A DNA stretch of 64,000 nucleotides from CAWFFV01 sp963814985 (lineage in GTDB: Bacteria > Chloroflexota > Ktedonobacteria > Ktedonobacterales > Ktedonobacteraceae). Location of the stretch: positions 1 through 64,000 of the forward strand of contig CAWFFV010000007.1 in the NCBI GenBank assembly GCA_963814985.1, given 5' to 3'. Both the position numbers and the translations under genes were made by a program. The notes beneath the pieces were generated by a model. It saw nothing but the letters and a program-made list of their open reading frames with translations, did no database searches and was not told where the DNA came from. Of the stretch, positions 38,536 through 47,537 are shown in pieces. Numbering within the stretch: the stretch's first letter is position 1; every line of letters starts with the position of its first letter.

Positions 38536-40190
38536 GGGTGAGCGTCAGATTTTTGCACTGAGCTTGGGGCGGCATGCCGGACCTCGTTTCCAGGGATGAT
38601 GGGCAGAAGGACGAGAGGAACCAGGCAATGTAGCAGCAAGTTGGGCAAGGCGAGGGGAAGGGGGAGCCGGTTTGGGGGTAGGGGGACGGAAACGAAGAAG
38701 CAACAGCATGAAAGAAGAGAGAAGAGCCTGGGCGCGAGCCGTTGCCGCCTGTTGCCGTTGAATGCTCAGTTGAGAATGTCGCTCATCAAGCAACTCTCGC
38801 CAGGCTTCATCCCAGCGTTCATTGCAGACGGCGGTTCGCAAGGCTAACATGGGATTGACATGTGAGGGGTGCCAATGCATTCCCGCGCCTTTGAGACGAG
38901 CTTGCATGACGACTTTGTTCGCACTTTCGACCACACCAGAGCCAATGGGCCAGCCTTGCCGTTGGTACTCAGGATACTGCATTAACGCCTGACGCTTGGA
39001 GAGATACTGCAGTGGCTTGTGCACGGCCTCTTTGTGTCTGATCTGATCAGGCAAACGATCACACCAGCGCAGAAGCAAATCAGGACCACGATGTTTGAGG
39101 ATGTGCAAGCATCTTTGGAGAGCATTGGTCGGGATGAGAACTCCCTCTTGCTTGAATGCATCGATTAAATCGTTCACGTACTCAGATGCATGGGGAAAAT
39201 CCAGAATGCGCACGGCACAGACTGTCGGTGCAGATCAGTGAACCCTTGACACCAGTCGGCTCCATCGGTCACGGAGCCGACGGCTTTGGCCAGGCTCACC
39301 CCACGTCGTCGCATCTCCACTTCTGCTAAATCGGCAAAGGTCGCCGCATCCACCATGCGCGAAAAGTAAGACACGTGGCAGGCATGCACCTCGCGTTTTC
39401 CTGGAGTCTGGCTCTCTTCTTTGATCTCCCCAATCGCTACTGTTCGTACCTCTGCCCATTCTCCTTTTAGGAGAGGAACATAAGCCCCATCAGTACTGAT
39501 CAGTTGCTTCGCACATCCTCTCGCGCCTGTTGAGGGATTGCTGGCCTGTTGACTCTGTGCCGTTTGTCGAGCTTCATACCATGCTCCTGCCTGCTCCGTC
39601 AATCGTCGTGCTGTTGCTTCGCTCACCTGTACTCCCAAGAGCTGTTGGAGCATTTGAGCCGCACGAGCAAATGGCATCCAGGCTGCCAGATGCACCAGAT
39701 GTTCATGGTATCGTGGCGTTAAGCCGCTTGACGATAAACCCAATTCCTCATCGAGGGGGAAAAACACCCTGCCCACAGTTTGGACAGGTCCCATAGTCTC
39801 TGGTCAGGGTCACTTCTTCTCCTTGCACTCCTTGCAATTTCCGTTTCTGCTTCCCTCTTGCCTGCAGTGGGGTTTGGCAGACTGGACACTTCGGGCGTTC
39901 TTCCGCTTCTTTTCCACTCCACTCTCGACTCTCGCTTGCTTGAGCCGCATCCTGGAGCACCTGAGCCTCCAATCGGCTCATCCGCTTATGCACTTCATCC
40001 TCAATTTCGCGAAACGTCGCTTTGGGATGGGCTTTGCGCCACTCTTTGATATCTGTCAGGATTTGCTCACTCAGCTCTTGCCAGCCGTTCTCGGTTTTCG
40101 TGTCCATCTCTGCCTCCCTTTTTCATGCTCCCATCCTATCCCTTTTCCTTTTCCCTGTCTACCCCCTTTGCAAAAATCTGACGCTCACCC
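38536..40190 (-). mobile_element. ISKra4-family insertion sequence
   Basis: 1655 bp with terminal inverted repeats GGGTGAGCGTCAGATTTTTG (38536) and CAAAAATCTGACGCTCACCC (ending 40190), and a 9-bp target duplication GACCAGAAC (38527-38535 and 40191-40199). It lies inside repeat family B; removing it restores the sequence seen uninterrupted at 52152-52503. Confidence 0.95.
38545..40107 (-). pseudogene. ISKra4-family transposase, two frameshifts
   Basis: Three minus-strand frames: 40107-39748 (helical N-terminus, then CPVCQTPLQARGKQ and DYGTCPNCGQGVF, a zinc ribbon), 39794-39174 (FPLDEELGLSSSGLTPRYHE, AAWMPFARAAQMLQQLLGVQ, STDGAYVPLL with catalytic Asp, VTDGADWCQGF) and 39213-38545 (ILDFPHASEYVNDLIDAF and GWPIGSGVVESANKVVMQAR with the Glu). 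The first shift is in a C-run near 39757, the second near 39205. Order and motifs are those of ISKra4 transposases. Confidence 0.85.
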
Positions 40191-40450
40191 GACCAGAACA
40201 GGATAGGAACGCGACCAGGAAGGGATCGGAACTCGATAGGAAAAGAACCAGAAAAGTTTGCTGCTTTGACCAGAAAAGCGGTCCGGACTCGTTTTCAGAC
40301 GTAGAGAAACGCAAGAAAAGGCATGCCGAGTTTGAGAGCGCAGAGAAGCGGTAGAAGAAGCTGGGAAGGCCCTTGAGAAGGAAGAAGAAACAATGGCACT
40401 CTTGAATATTGTTGCGTCCATTACCATGACAACCCATGTTTTCAGAGTGC
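40191..40450 (+). repeat. Repeat family B, right part
   Basis: Continues from 38535. It contains tandem-like ACCAGAACAGGATAGGAACG blocks and ends with AACAATGGCACTCTTGAATA. The other copies are at 52152-52503 and 56994-57275. In this copy an ATG at 40393 opens a 58-codon frame (MALLNIVASITMTTHVF) to 40569 that passes through repeat family A; all three copies keep MALLN after a GGAAGAAA-type site. Confidence 0.8.
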
Positions 40451-40715
40451 AGGAGCGTTGTGCAACATTGCTGTTCGTTCGTGGGGATCTGGCGTATGAA
40501 AAGTGGAGTGAAGATGGAATGATGATGTCATCTCGACATCACAAAAACTCAGATGATATCTCGGCGTAACACAGCTTGTAGGCTCCTCGCAAAAAATGGA
40601 TGTTTACTCCGAAGAAAGGGGGCTGGAAACTGTCACAAAGAGAGATCAGACGTGTCTCTACTGATGAGAGACAAGAACTCTCAAAGAACGCCCTTCTTTG
40701 AAGAAAGGATCTGTT
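40451..40715. repeat. Repeat family A copy and sigma-factor upstream region
   Basis: 40495-40580 is repeat family A (ATGAAAAGTGGAGTGAAG, then GATGTCATCTCGACATCACA). 40630-40715 is unique sequence with the ribosome binding site AAAGGA of the sigma-factor gene. No obvious promoter match. Confidence 0.65.
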
Positions 40716-41603
40716 ATGTATAACCCATTCCTGGAAGTCATCTCTTCTGATGTCACCGATGAAAACCTAGCAGCTCAGGCCCAAAATGGGAATTTAGACG
40801 CGCTTGAGCAACTGATCCAGCGGCATCAAGCCTGGATTTTTAATATCGCTGTTCGTATGGTTCGAGAACGCGAGGAAGCGGAGGACATCACGCAGGAGGT
40901 GCTCCTCAAGATTCTCACCAAACTCAGTACCTTTCAGGGAAAAAGTCGCTTCAGAACATGGCTCTATCGGATTGTGGTGAACCATATCCTCAATCTCAAA
41001 CAAAAGCAGAAGGAAACTACCTTCTCTGAGTTGGGAAAATTCATGGATGAAATTCCAAACCAAACGTTATCTGATCCAGCAGATGGCTCTCTTCCTCTTC
41101 CTGTGCTCATTGAGGAAGCAAAAATTCGCTGTACGAAAGGCATGCTTCTTTGTCTGGATCAGCGACAACGGCTGGTCTACATTTTGGGAGAGTTGCTGGG
41201 GGTCAAGAGCGAACTTGGAGCAGTGCTGATGGACCTTTCGCCCAGCAACTTCCGCCAATTGCTTACACGCGCACGCCATGATCTCTATAGCTATATGAAG
41301 GAGAAGTGTGGCCTCATCAATCAGTCGAATCCCTGTCGATGTGCCCGGAAAACCCGCTCGTTTATCGAGCGGGGCTACGTGGATCCCAATCGTCGCCAAT
41401 TCACTCGTGAGCGAATCGGACAGATTTCTGCGCTTGCTCCCAGTAGGGTCGAGGAAATCGGCTCTTTGATCGACCAGCAATATGCCACCATTTTTCGGGA
41501 ACAGCCCTTGCTTGCACCTCCAGATCAAGTGATCACCGTGCGTCGCCTCATCAATACGCCAGAATTCCGCCAGGTCTTCCACCTCGATACAGATGCAGAG
41601 TGA
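40716..41603 (+). CDS. ECF-type RNA polymerase sigma factor
   Basis: 295 codons from MYNPFLEVISSDV; AAAGGA lies seven bases before this ATG, so the TTG 18 bases upstream is not needed. Region 2 is clear: LAAQAQNGNLDALEQLIQRH, REREEAEDITQEVLLKILTK and FRTWLYRIVVNHILNLKQ. Region 4 is weaker (LDLSPSNFRQLLTRARHDLY is the likely recognition helix). A C-terminal extension of about 100 residues starts with CGLINQSNPCRCARKTRSFI, a Cys-containing segment that could sense metal or redox state or replace an anti-sigma factor; this is inference. The peroxiredoxin gene lies 99 bases downstream on the same strand. Confidence 0.85.
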   Translation: MYNPFLEVISSDVTDENLAAQAQNGNLDALEQLIQRHQAWIFNIAVRMVREREEAEDITQEVLLKILTKLSTFQGKSRFRTWLYRIVVNHILNLKQKQKETTFSELGKFMDEIPNQTLSDPADGSLPLPVLIEEAKIRCTKGMLLCLDQRQRLVYILGELLGVKSELGAVLMDLSPSNFRQLLTRARHDLYSYMKEKCGLINQSNPCRCARKTRSFIERGYVDPNRRQFTRERIGQISALAPSRVEEIGSLIDQQYATIFREQPLLAPPDQVITVRRLINTPEFRQVFHLDTDAE

Positions 41604-41702
41604 GAGCGGTTTGAAACTGTCACAAAACGACAAAACGTTGGTCTAAGCGAGTACAGAGGAAAAACGACCTCTCTTGATTTGACAAGAACAAGGAGCAAAC
41701 CT

Positions 41703-42224
41703 ATGACGACAGAGCCAATTCCAGGTGGAACCCTTCAGCAACCAATGAGCAGGGAGAAGATGAGTCAGAAACCGATTCAGAGAGGAGATCGGGCTCTCAA
41801 CTTTTCCTTGCCCACACAGAACGGACAACGTGTCAGTCTGAACGATTTTCATGGGCGTCGAGCAGTTGTCCTCTTTTTTTACCCGAAAGATAATGCGCCT
41901 CCTTGTACGGCTGAGGCGTGTTCCTTTCGCGATAGCTACGAAATCTTCAAGGAAGCGGGAGCGGAAGTCATTGGCGTCAGTTCCGACAGTGAGAAGTCTC
42001 ACCAGCAATTTGCCAGCAAATACAACCTGCCCTTTCTTCTGCTGAGTGACAGGAATGGCGAACTGAGAAAGAACTATGGTGTCCCGACGACATTTGGGAT
42101 CTTACCAGGACGTGTCACCTACGTCATTGATAAACAGGGAATTGTGCGCCATATCTTCTCGTCCCAAATGGCTACGACAAAACATGTGGAAGAGTCGCTC
42201 AAGATTCTCAAGACCCTGAAATAA
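41703..42224 (+). CDS. Thiol peroxidase (BCP/PrxQ-type peroxiredoxin)
   Basis: 173 codons from MTTEPIPGGT; AAGGAG is eight bases before the ATG. The active site YPKDNAPPCTAEACSFRD has the peroxidatic Cys68 and a second Cys73 spaced as in the BCP/PrxQ subfamily, which reduces H2O2 and organic peroxides with thioredoxin as donor. Further family marks: VIGVSSDSEKSHQQFASKY, FLLLSDRNGELRKNYGV and TYVIDKQGIVRHIF. The usual Gly after the PKD box is replaced by Pro (PPC rather than PGC). It follows the ECF sigma factor, so oxidative-stress control by it is possible. Looks intact. Confidence 0.9.
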   Translation: MTTEPIPGGTLQQPMSREKMSQKPIQRGDRALNFSLPTQNGQRVSLNDFHGRRAVVLFFYPKDNAPPCTAEACSFRDSYEIFKEAGAEVIGVSSDSEKSHQQFASKYNLPFLLLSDRNGELRKNYGVPTTFGILPGRVTYVIDKQGIVRHIFSSQMATTKHVEESLKILKTLK

Positions 42225-42244
42225 GGTCTGCTTGCAACCGGAAA

Positions 42245-42270
42245 AACGAAGGCGTGGCTACGCCTTCGTT
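42245..42270 (+). terminator. Hairpin after the peroxiredoxin gene
   Basis: AACGAAGGCGT (42245-42255) pairs perfectly with ACGCCTTCGTT (42260-42270) around a GGCT loop, 20 bases after the stop codon. The U-tract is only TT, so termination may be weak. Confidence 0.6.
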
Positions 42271-42289
42271 CCTGGCGACAAAGGAGTGT

Positions 42290-42427
42290 ACGCTGTCTAT
42301 CGCGTTTGTGGCGGCCAAACAGTGGCGCAAAGTGGTACAGGTGATGGATAATCCAGAAGACATGCTGATCCTGGAAGGGTATTCTCCGTTGGATGGAGAA
42401 GACACATGGTATATCCAAGAGGAGTAG
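42290..42427 (+). pseudogene. C-terminal fragment of the PHAX-like protein
   Basis: The frame from 42305 reads FVAAKQWRKVVQVMDNPEDM and LILEGYSPLDG, stopping at TAG 42425-42427. It matches residues about 285-320 of the protein at 2140-3201 (FVAAKQWRKVAQVMDDPEDA). The first 280 residues, including both PHAX-like modules, are absent. Confidence 0.75.
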
Positions 42428-42431
42428 AACG

Positions 42432-42586
42432 AGACAGCCGTAAAAAGCAGGCAGGTTCGTTCCTTGTGCCTGTCGAGATGCTCCAGGAATTGGACGGAGC
42501 GATCTGCTCTCTGGCGAGGTAGGGTGGTCTGTGCGCCAGTGAGTTACTCCTGGAAGAGGACCAGTATGATTGGTGTCAAAACCTGC
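42432..42586 (+). repeat. Long form of repeat family A, left part
   Basis: AGCCGTAAAAAGCAGGCAGG to GGTGTCAAAACCTGC matches 52796-52950. It is interrupted by the ISAzo13-like element and resumes at 43866 (GAACGTATGAAAAGTGG) to about 43992. Confidence 0.8.
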
Positions 42587-42589
42587 TTA

Positions 42590-43862
42590 GGACCCTTCCG
42601 GAAATAAGAAGATCAAACCAGTTGAGGCTTGATAGTGTAATTCCAATTTCCGTGAAAGGGATCGTGAACCAGATTGAGAGCATCCATATCTTGCTGAGAG
42701 ACCTTGATGCCCGTTGGATAGGTATTGCTATCTTTGATGGCCGAGACACGTAACCCTTCATCAGTAGCGGTATGAGAGATCAGTTCGATGACCGTTTCAA
42801 GAGAGGTAAGGGGCTTGGCTCGCCAATTGATGGAAATGAAGGAAAAGAGCTGATGTTCGATCTTATTCCATTTGCTGGTGGCGGGTGGGTAATGGGCCAC
42901 CGTGATTGTCAACTCTTGCTCATTGGCAAACTCTTGCAACGTTTTCTTCCATAGCCGGTTTTTTGCTCCATTGGAACCGCCGCCATCTGGGGTGATGAGG
43001 AGTTCCTTCTTGTCAGGATAGAGCTTGGAGCCTTCGAACTGCCACCATCGCCTGATACTCTCGACAGCAAACGCTGCCGTGTCATGATCAATGCCCACAT
43101 TCACAAAGCCGCTTTTGTGCACCAGATCGTAGATCCCATAGGGCACAGCACGGCCATCAGCCAGGGAGGTGAAGTCGTAGACATTCACGCAGGTCTCTTC
43201 CCCTTTCGCCTGCCATTCCCGCCCATTGTTCTTAAAATTGCCAATCAGTTCCTTCTTTTTACAATCCACCGAAATGGCTGGATTTCCTTTCTCTTGGAAC
43301 TCTTCGCATTTGCGGTTGATGTGCTCAAATTGGGCGTTACGATCGGGATGCCCCTTTCCTTCAATCGTCTTTTTGTTGGCCCGCAAGGAAAAGCGACGTT
43401 TGTGCAGCAACTCTGCCAGGGCTGACTTCTTGATGCTATGCCCGCTGGCTTCAAGCCCCTTGACCAGATGAGACAAGGATTTGCTCGTCCATTGTACCAG
43501 GCTCATCGGATCACCTTTGGGATTGAGGAGCTTCTCCAGGTCGGCCAGGAGAGTGGCGTCTGTCTCCACCAGTGGTTTTTTCCCTCCACCTTCCTTTCTG
43601 ATCGGATCTCCTTCTTTATACAGGTCCCCTGCCTCTATTTCTCTCATGCCTCGTTTGATCGTATTTCTGGAGACGTTGGCTTCTCTCGCCACTTCGGCCA
43701 GATTTCCTCGTTCTTTTGCCTCCATTGCCAGATACTGCCTCCATTGCTTCTCATTGAGGCTCTCTCGCAGGTGTTGGTATTTCTGCTCTCTTGATACTTT
43801 CTCCATATCTTCCAGTATCGTCAATCTTCTCCCTACCTGTCAAACTGTTCCTGGAAGGACCC
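42590..43862 (-). mobile_element. ISAzo13-like insertion sequence (copy 2)
   Basis: 1273 bp with imperfect terminal inverted repeats (GGACCCTTCCGGAA on the left; GGGTCCTTCCAGGAA on the minus strand from 43862) and a 3-bp duplication TTA (42587-42589 and 43863-43865). The same kind of 3-bp duplication (TAA) flanks copy 1. Inserted into repeat family A. Confidence 0.85.
42613..43824 (-). CDS. ISAzo13-family transposase
   Basis: 403 codons from a TTG at 43824 with AGGGAGAAGA before it; an ATG six codons later (MEKVSREQKYQ) is the alternative start. An N-terminal HTH (LAEVAREANVSRNTIKRGMR) leads to a DDE core: SVDCKKKELIGNFKNNGREW, LLITPDGGGSNGAKNRLW and HYPPATSKWNKIEHQLFSFI. It matches the broken copy at 21038-22265 throughout and has no interruption, so this element is probably active. 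Confidence 0.9.
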   Translation of the reverse strand: MTILEDMEKVSREQKYQHLRESLNEKQWRQYLAMEAKERGNLAEVAREANVSRNTIKRGMREIEAGDLYKEGDPIRKEGGGKKPLVETDATLLADLEKLLNPKGDPMSLVQWTSKSLSHLVKGLEASGHSIKKSALAELLHKRRFSLRANKKTIEGKGHPDRNAQFEHINRKCEEFQEKGNPAISVDCKKKELIGNFKNNGREWQAKGEETCVNVYDFTSLADGRAVPYGIYDLVHKSGFVNVGIDHDTAAFAVESIRRWWQFEGSKLYPDKKELLITPDGGGSNGAKNRLWKKTLQEFANEQELTITVAHYPPATSKWNKIEHQLFSFISINWRAKPLTSLETVIELISHTATDEGLRVSAIKDSNTYPTGIKVSQQDMDALNLVHDPFHGNWNYTIKPQLV

Positions 43863-43865
43863 TTA

Positions 43866-43992
43866 GAACGTATGAAAAGTGGAGTAAAGCCAGAATGGTG
43901 ATGTCATCTCGACATCACAAAAACTCAGATGCTATCTCGGCGTAGCATGGCTTGTAGAGCGCGTGCACATGGTGGAAATTCATCAGGCTCTA
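43866..43992 (+). repeat. Repeat family A, right part
   Basis: Continues 42586 after the insertion: ATGAAAAGTGGAGTAAAGCC, GATGTCATCTCGACATCACA, CTCGGCGTAGCATGG and the tail ATGGTGGAAATTCATCAGGC. The DinB gene starts 22 bases later. Confidence 0.8.
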
Positions 43993-44014
43993 CCGAGAAA
44001 AGGAGAAGAGAACA

Positions 44015-44511
44015 ATGCAGATAGACCAGATGAAGGAGTTGTACGATTACGATCACTGGGCAAATGAGAGACTCTGGCAAACGGTAGCAGGCTTGAACGT
44101 GGATCAACTGAGTATGGAGATGCACAATGGGATCGGCAGCATTTTAACAACGCTTCTGCATATGGTTAATGGAGTATGGTTTTGGCGTACGCGTTGGCAA
44201 GGTGATATGCTTCTACGTCACCTTTTCGTCGAAGACTTTCCTACTCTCCAGTCAATTCGCACGCGTTGGCAAGAGGAGGGAGAACAAATACAATGCTTTC
44301 TCGCAACACTTCATGATGAAGATCTTGAGAGAGAGCTTCGTTATATTTCCCCGATAGCTTCTCGCCAGAGTAATCATCCAGCCTCTCTGGAAAACACTGT
44401 TCCATCTTATCAATCATCAGACCCAGCATCGTAGCGAGATTGCCATGCAATGAACTATTTTGAACCATTCACCTGGAGAACTAGGAATGAGCAAATTTTT
44501 CAATCGGTGAA
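44015..44511 (+). pseudogene. DinB-family protein, frameshifted
   Basis: AGGAGAAGAGAACA precedes the ATG. MKELYDYDHWANERLWQTV, then ILTTLLHMVNGVWFWRTRWQ, are the first helices and first metal-binding His of the DinB four-helix bundle. Near 44350 the frame shifts; the other frame reads WKTLFHLINHQTQHRSEIAM, which carries the two C-terminal His of the family, then an in-frame TGA and ILNHSPGELGMSKF. DinB-like proteins are metal-dependent, often thiol-transfer enzymes. A functional product is unlikely as read. Confidence 0.75.
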
Positions 44512-44573
44512 GGTGGAGGAGTGCTGAGAATGTCCCTGAATGGCGCTATGATGCGATGCGAGAGCGGGTGTAT

Positions 44574-44655
44574 GGCTTCTGGTAATCAATCCATGCAGGT
44601 GTTGAAGAAGGTCTTCTCAGAGCGGAAAAAGCGGGAGAAGTTGGTGCCGCTACAA
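44574..44655 (+). repeat. Dispersed repeat shared with 38316-38402
   Basis: GCTTCTGGTAATCAATCCATG to AGTTGGTGCCGCTA is nearly identical to the segment upstream of the kinase. It lies between the DinB remnant and the EthD gene. Confidence 0.7.
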
Positions 44656-44723
44656 TACATCATAGAAGTGGACACTCGGAGAAAATTTGAACCACGTCTT
44701 CGTGCAGAAAGGAAACAGAACAC

Positions 44724-45062
44724 ATGACATCGAAAACTGGGAAGGGCATGCCGACCAAGATCACCTTCGTTTATTCCAACCCCACTGACCCTGCCGCCTT
44801 CGAGGCGGCTTACCCTGAGCAGATTGCGCTGGCACGCAAACTCCCCGGCCTGACTCGGCTGCAAACGTCGAAGGTCTGGCCGAAGGAAGACGGTAGCCCG
44901 ACCCCGGCGTATCGACTGTTGGATCTTTACTTTGCCGACTACGCGGCTGCCAGCGCCGCTGCAGCAGAGGCGGGCCCCCTTGTTGGAGCTACCATCAAGC
45001 ACGCCACCGGAGGCGTCGTGATCGCATTCGCGGAAGTCCTCAACGACGCCTTGACAGATTAA
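44724..45062 (+). CDS. EthD-family protein
   Basis: 112 codons (or 104 from MPTKITFVYSNPTDP, which is the usual family start). The pattern ITFVYSNPTDPAAFEAAYPE, LPGLTRLQTSKVWP and YRLLDLYFADYAAASAAAAE is that of the EthD ferredoxin-like fold, dimeric alpha-beta proteins first seen with a cytochrome P450 for ETBE breakdown. GC content is visibly higher than in the neighbours, so it may be a recent arrival. AAAGGAA lies upstream. Confidence 0.75.
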   Translation: MTSKTGKGMPTKITFVYSNPTDPAAFEAAYPEQIALARKLPGLTRLQTSKVWPKEDGSPTPAYRLLDLYFADYAAASAAAAEAGPLVGATIKHATGGVVIAFAEVLNDALTD

Positions 45063-45186
45063 GATGGAAGTCCACTCCCTCATCGCGGAGTTCAATTCTG
45101 TGGTGAGGGAGTCTGGGTCTATGGAGAAGGGCTGTGTTTGTTCCCTGCGTTCTCCCTGGTAACCCATATGGACCTTGTATTTCCAG

Positions 45187-45735
45187 TTATGGAGAGAAAA
45201 AGCGGCGACAGGCCTCGAGCAGCCATTGTTCAAGATAACGACTCTTGCGAACCCGAAATCCGATATCATAGATGCCTAAGTCTTCGCCGTTGCCTTCCAA
45301 AATGTAGATCGTGTCCTCTTGCTTCTCAATAGCCATTTCCCATCCCTGGTCTCTGTCGTGGAATGAGAGTGGAATGGAGAAGGTGGAGCGACAGATATCC
45401 TGCTCGATATGATCCCAGTAAAAAATGCTTGCGAGCCGACCGTACTCTTCACTGAAGAAAGCAGCGTGATAGCCCAGGGAGCCAGCGTTGACCAATACAA
45501 CCTCAAAATCCTCAATCAACGGAAATGTCTCCTCTACCATCTTCAGGTGATCTGGCGTTTCCCAGAACGTCATGGGTTGCCTTTTCAGCCGGGCGGACCG
45601 TTGCTCCTTCTTGTTCTTTCCATGAGAAGGTTTCAGACGTTCCTCCCAATACCAGGAACCCGCTTTCAGAAATTTTGGCCGAGGCTTTTCTGGGGGGAGA
45701 TGGTGTTCCAATTGAGCACGCTTCTTTTTGTGCAT
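45187..45735 (-). CDS. Hypothetical protein
   Basis: 182 codons, strongly basic N-terminus (MHKKKRAQLEHHLPPEKPRP), then an alpha/beta part: TPDHLKMVEETFPLIEDFEV, VNAGSLGYHAAFFSEEYGRL and a C-terminal YILEGNGEDLGIYDIGFRVR. There is no signal peptide or membrane helix and no family I recognise. The reading frame has ordinary composition and is uninterrupted. Confidence 0.6.
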   Translation of the reverse strand: MHKKKRAQLEHHLPPEKPRPKFLKAGSWYWEERLKPSHGKNKKEQRSARLKRQPMTFWETPDHLKMVEETFPLIEDFEVVLVNAGSLGYHAAFFSEEYGRLASIFYWDHIEQDICRSTFSIPLSFHDRDQGWEMAIEKQEDTIYILEGNGEDLGIYDIGFRVRKSRYLEQWLLEACRRFFSP

Positions 45736-46304
45736 CTTTCTGCTCTAATCTGCTCCATCAGGAGAGGCATCTCTTCCAAATGCAACGAATATATTTCAAT
45801 TTCCGACGAGGAGGGTCGGAACAAATTCCTAGCGTAATAAGTATAACACATGGGTTGAGTTGGAGCGTGTTTGAGGTGATAGAGCGATGCAGTATAGTAC
45901 ATCTCGCTGATCTGTAATATTGCCTAACAGTCATTGATCTGGAGGAGAAATACAGAAATTTTTGCTCATACCTTGCTGCATCGAAATCTGTTCATTTGCC
46001 GTTCACATTGTGAGACAAGTGAAAATCGTCTATACTCAAGCACCTGAAAATAATTACCTGTGCAACTTCGAGTTTCCTCTTCTAGCTTCAGTATTACATT
46101 TCATCACTTGCGGAAGAAGAGTATATATATTTCGTGTTTCTTATGTGAGATAATCATTTTGTGCTGATCAGGAGTAAGACAATTTGCGTTTGTTTGAATG
46201 AGCAGAATATATTGAAGCATCGGCACACACCTCTTCGCTGTACGGATTTTGCAAAGAGATGCGACATGAGGAGATTAGTAGGAGATTGAGGGTGACACGA
46301 GAAT
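45736..46304. other. Intergenic region with CRISPR leader relic
   Basis: 45793-45830 is a degenerate CRISPR-type repeat and 45831-45905 a leader copy (separate entry). 45906-46304 is AT-rich with no clear gene; it should contain the promoter of the GTPase gene. Confidence 0.5.
45793..45905 (-). CRISPR. Solitary CRISPR-type repeat with leader
   Basis: Repeat 45793-45830 (TTTCAATTTCCGACGAGGAG, then GGTCGGAACAAATTCCT) is a degenerate form of the leader-proximal repeat at 36895-36930. Leader 45831-45905 has TATAACACATGGGTTGAGTT and GAGCGATGCAGTATA. No second repeat follows at the expected distance, so it is a relic or an array reduced to one repeat. Confidence 0.55.
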
Positions 46305-46983
46305 TTGGAATGGAGATTGTACGCGAACTTGGCCCGATTGGTTATAGGTGGATCAGGCGACGGTTTTCGAGGCAAAGTAGTACTCGTCGTTGGACCACCT
46401 AATGTGGGAAAAACAACCTTCATAGAATATCTATGCTGGAACGTCTTTCGGAATGAGCGGGATCATGTACACACGCTCCGTCTTGAAGAAACTCCCGCAT
46501 TCGACCTTGAGATGGGACGAAATAGGCTATTCAATATCAGTATCCAGCAGATGGTAGACTTTCCAGGGCATATAGGGGCTGTGGCTCAAGCCAAAGAAGT
46601 TTTTGAAAGGAGGCCGCATGCGATTATTATTTTTGCTAATTCGACGGATCCAGCAGGGAGAAAAGCAGATGATGCACCAGGTGTATGGCTTGTGGATTTC
46701 TAACTACTTGGAGACTTTATGGCGTCAAAATAAAGGGAGGGTCAAAAATCGTATACAAGTGATGGTCGTTGCGATGAATAAAAGCGATAAAGTACAAGAT
46801 GAGCAGATACTCATAGATAAGAAAAATCAGTTTCGCCAGATTGTGGATAAGGAACTTCGAGAGGCGCGAGGTAATATAGAGGGTGAAATAGCTGTTATGC
46901 CATGTGTGTTGGTCACAAACTCCGATGGAGATGAGAAAGTGCAAAATATGGTACTTCATTTGGCAAAAAGGTTAATAAAATGA
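46305..46983 (+). pseudogene. Small P-loop GTPase, one-base frameshift
   Basis: First frame 46305-46703: G1 motif VVGPPNVGKTTF, G3 MVDFPGHIGAV, hydrophobic strand HAIIIFANSTDPAG. Second frame to 46983: G4 VVAMNKSDKVQDEQ and a C-terminal helix VQNMVLHLAKRLIK. The frame changes near 46700 (VWLVDF then NYLETLWRQNKG). Together about 225 residues with a full Ras/Rab-like G-domain set. GTPases of this size that pair with a small membrane protein often act in cell polarity, gliding or membrane systems, but no partner type is known here. A functional product requires the frameshift to be an error or to be bypassed. Confidence 0.7.
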
Positions 46984-47480
46984 TGAAAGACGGCAATTTC
47001 AATGACAATCCAACCTCACTCAGAAGTGAATCCAACCTTTACTTTCTTGCTCATTCTGTCTTACTTGAACGATATCGACTTCTCTTGTTTAAGCAAATTG
47101 CTATCTTTATCTTAAATCGCTTGATTTCTTTGGCAATTATAGGGTTTGTGGCGATCTCCAGCCATTTATCACTGGTTCAGTTACTCGCTGTAGTGTTTGT
47201 CTCGGTTGTGGTAGCCGCAGTTTGGGTCTACGAAGGCCGAGTAGCACATAGCCAAGCTCAAGAGCTTGCGGATGATCTAGCTCGACAGAGTGGAGAGCAA
47301 GGATTGGATTTTTACATTCGATCAGGATACAACGTTGATCGGCAGGCGTTGACTCGGCGTGGCTCTGCCTTAAAGAAGAGATCTCGATCATTAGCCCTTT
47401 ATGAACCACAAGTATGGTCAATACTGACAATTGCTTTTGCAATTCTACAATATACATTTGGATCTCTACTGCTTCATTAA
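46980..47480 (+). CDS. Membrane protein translationally coupled to the GTPase
   Basis: 166 codons; its ATG overlaps the GTPase stop (ATGA, 46980-46983). Two membrane helices near residues 40-85 (FILNRLISLAIIGFVAISSH, LVQLLAVVFVSVVVAAVWVY), a cytosolic or external loop of about 55 residues rich in Arg, and a third helix at the C-terminus (ILTIAFAILQYTFGSLLLH). The ATGA coupling argues that GTPase and membrane protein act together, the GTPase probably docking on the loop. A hairpin at 47501-47525 ends the unit. Confidence 0.7.
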   Translation: MMKDGNFNDNPTSLRSESNLYFLAHSVLLERYRLLLFKQIAIFILNRLISLAIIGFVAISSHLSLVQLLAVVFVSVVVAAVWVYEGRVAHSQAQELADDLARQSGEQGLDFYIRSGYNVDRQALTRRGSALKKRSRSLALYEPQVWSILTIAFAILQYTFGSLLLH

Positions 47481-47500
47481 GGTTTTATTCCACTGGCAAA

Positions 47501-47525
47501 AGGCCTTTGGAGAAACCAAAGGCCT
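47501..47525 (+). terminator. Hairpin after the GTPase-membrane protein operon
   Basis: AGGCCTTTGG (47501-47510) pairs perfectly with CCAAAGGCCT (47516-47525), loop AGAAA, 20 bases after the stop. No U-tract follows. Confidence 0.55.
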
Positions 47526-47537
47526 GTGACTCATACT

